From an uncultured Mailhella sp. (GTDB taxonomy: Bacteria; Desulfobacterota; Desulfovibrionia; Desulfovibrionales; Desulfovibrionaceae), in contig CAJTRG010000006.1 of the NCBI GenBank assembly GCA_910578585.1, forward strand, positions 1-33,056: DNA of 33,056 nucleotides, in the 5' to 3' direction. Numbering within the stretch: position 1 is the stretch's first letter; every line of letters starts with the position of its first letter. The notes beneath the pieces were generated by a model, which was not told the DNA's origin, did not search any database, and worked only from the letters and a program-made list of their open reading frames with translations. Shown here piece by piece: positions 32,054 through 33,056 of the stretch. A program made the position numbers and the translations under genes.

Positions 32054-32694
32054 ATCATTTAACTATATATTTTGGACATATTGAAAGTTCTCTTTTCCAA
32101 TGGGCAAGTATACCCGCTGAGCAGTTAATCCCCGTACTCAAAGAACCTGCCCGTATCTATTCTCAAGGAATTATTGAAAATCCGGCAGCTAATATGTGGC
32201 GCTGCGCTGTCACTTCTATTTCTTTTCACGGCAAGCATCGCCCGCACGAACTCTTTGACGAAGACGGCAGCAGAAATAAAGAAAGAGTCCTTTCAGAAGC
32301 AAAGGACACCATTGCACGGGTCAAGTATTTACTCGAAAAATTTTACAATACTGCCCGTTCCGAGGAAAACAAACTCTATATTCTTGGACTGCATCCCTCA
32401 TTTTGCAGCAATATAGTTCCTGTTCCCTTTATTCAAGAACTTTTTGAAACCCTGCAGACAATTGCTCAAAATGCCTCTCTACTGGTTATTGCAGAAAAAA
32501 ATCTGCAAACAGAATTATTGCCTCTTGATAATAATAGAAACCTCTTTATTCGTTTTCTTGATAAATTTGCCCCCCAAGATAAGGTTGCTGCTCTTGACTA
32601 TATTGATGTAAAAAATGGAAATGAAATTTTTTCTGAATTTGCGCCGGCCCGTATACAAGAGAAAAAGAAAATCTATAAATTTGAAAAACAGTAG
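32002..32694 (+). CDS. DUF1796-like protein (putative papain-like cysteine peptidase family)
   Basis: The 230-residue product begins MRIYDRLISLGLNCEISYHL and continues with GHIESSLFQWASIP, a pattern like the SLGxNCE and FDWxxTP motifs of DUF1796 proteins. C14 would be the candidate nucleophile, and a histidine in FHGKHRPHELF is a candidate partner. These proteins are annotated as putative papain-like peptidases without proven activity and often occur near surface polysaccharide genes, which are absent here. The ribosome binding site is weak (AAGAG). It has a terminator downstream and a broken duplicate of its 5' end upstream. Confidence 0.65.
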   Translation: MRIYDRLISLGLNCEISYHLTIYFGHIESSLFQWASIPAEQLIPVLKEPARIYSQGIIENPAANMWRCAVTSISFHGKHRPHELFDEDGSRNKERVLSEAKDTIARVKYLLEKFYNTARSEENKLYILGLHPSFCSNIVPVPFIQELFETLQTIAQNASLLVIAEKNLQTELLPLDNNRNLFIRFLDKFAPQDKVAALDYIDVKNGNEIFSEFAPARIQEKKKIYKFEKQ

Positions 32695-32752
32695 ATACGG
32701 AATTTACAGTTTGCATATTCTATTAATTAATGAATAAAAACAAAGAAATAAA

Positions 32753-32783
32753 CCCCATATACTGCAAAATACATGGGGCTTTT
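32753..32783. terminator. Terminator after the DUF1796-like gene
   Basis: CCCCAT (32753-32758) pairs with ATGGGG (32773-32778), followed by CTTTT on the plus strand and TTTATTT on the minus strand, so it can serve both the plus-strand gene and the convergent hydrolase fragment. Confidence 0.65.
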
Positions 32784-32814
32784 CATACAAAGGAGCGCTT
32801 AGAAACAAAAGCTT

Positions 32815-33006
32815 TTACTTGAGATTTTCTGTAAAGAATTTGGCAAGATGATCAAAAGGAATAAGGCTTGTGCGGTCGTATAAATCCACATGCCCTGCCC
32901 CGGGAATAAGCAGTAATTCCTTGGGATTGGCCGCCTTGGCATAGGCATCTTCGCTGAATTCTCTTGAGTGCGCGTTTTCGCCGGTAATGAGGCGGGGATC
33001 AATTTT
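32815..33006 (-). pseudogene. 3' fragment of an alpha/beta hydrolase gene
   Basis: Read on the minus strand, about 64 codons give IDPRLITGENAHSREFSEDA, then a segment ending IPGAGHVDLYDR and KFFTENLK before the stop. This is the C-terminal end of alpha/beta hydrolases in which GAGH holds the catalytic histidine. The frame has no start codon. It runs directly into a TGA at the junction with the MITE-like repeat at 33005, so the first roughly 200 codons are gone from this locus or lie beyond the repeat. It is therefore a remnant. Confidence 0.65.
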
Positions 33007-33056
33007 AGATCATTTCCGAAAATAATTGCAAATAATTTTAATAATAAAGCTTAAAA
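33005..33056. repeat. Second copy (partial) of the MITE-like element
   Basis: TTAGATCATTTCC at 33005-33017 is the terminal repeat. The 52 bases to the window edge match the reversed right end of the 5966-6104 element at 45 of 52 positions. The window ends inside it. Confidence 0.8.

Noticed and set aside
32799..33002. 67-codon minus-strand frame at the right end
   Set aside because: The recognisable alpha/beta hydrolase sequence is in another frame of the same strand.
1..33056. CRISPR array, rRNA, tRNA, complete IS or prophage
   Set aside because: No regularly spaced repeats, RNA gene signatures, transposase or phage proteins were found on either strand.

Overview
The window looks like chromosomal core DNA from a low-GC member of the Desulfovibrionaceae or a close relative. 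This rests on protein character (a PurS-like domain fused to PurL, NtrC-type signalling, an orphan MEMO protein, a zinc-ribbon/coiled-coil protein and a large TPR membrane protein that I recall from that group) and not on any marker gene. No rRNA, tRNA, CRISPR array, complete IS or phage genes were found.

Left part (1-9240), all on the minus strand. Reading from right to left the order is engB, a UvrD/PcrA helicase, a MITE-like repeat, thiL, a sensor kinase, a sigma-54 response regulator, folD and nth. Most neighbours overlap or are a few bases apart, so this is probably one or two operons. The first 360 bases hold palindrome-rich intergenic DNA and perhaps the first codons of a gene leaving the window.

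Middle part (9290-15210), plus strand: aroQ, efp and ftsK, then rpoZ with a clear sigma-70 promoter, dnaJ with its terminator, and a DinJ/YafQ-type toxin-antitoxin pair. From 15237 to 23567 the genes are again on the minus strand: a GtrA-like membrane protein, a class I/II aminotransferase, a MEMO-family protein, a small zinc-ribbon protein, a CYTH-domain protein, a 904-residue TPR membrane protein with a retroviral-type CCHC zinc knuckle, a PfkB-family kinase and cutA.

The most interesting stretch is the apparently gene-free interval 17944-18412. On the plus strand it has a well-formed sigma-54 promoter (-24 GG, -12 GC). About 195 bases of hairpins follow, ending in an intrinsic terminator. 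All four hairpins show C-rich sequence in their loops (CCUCCUC, CCCUCUC, CUCCCCC, CUCCC), complementary to Shine-Dalgarno sequences. I propose it as a sigma-54-dependent regulatory RNA.

Right part (23665-33056): adenine deaminase (plus), a secreted flavodoxin-like protein (minus), then a long-chain polyprenyl diphosphate synthase, purL and leuB (plus). A DUF1796-like gene follows, preceded by a 64-bp exact duplicate of its own 5' end. The window closes in a 3' fragment of an alpha/beta hydrolase cut off by a second copy of the MITE-like repeat. Several families of large intergenic palindromes are scattered through the window.
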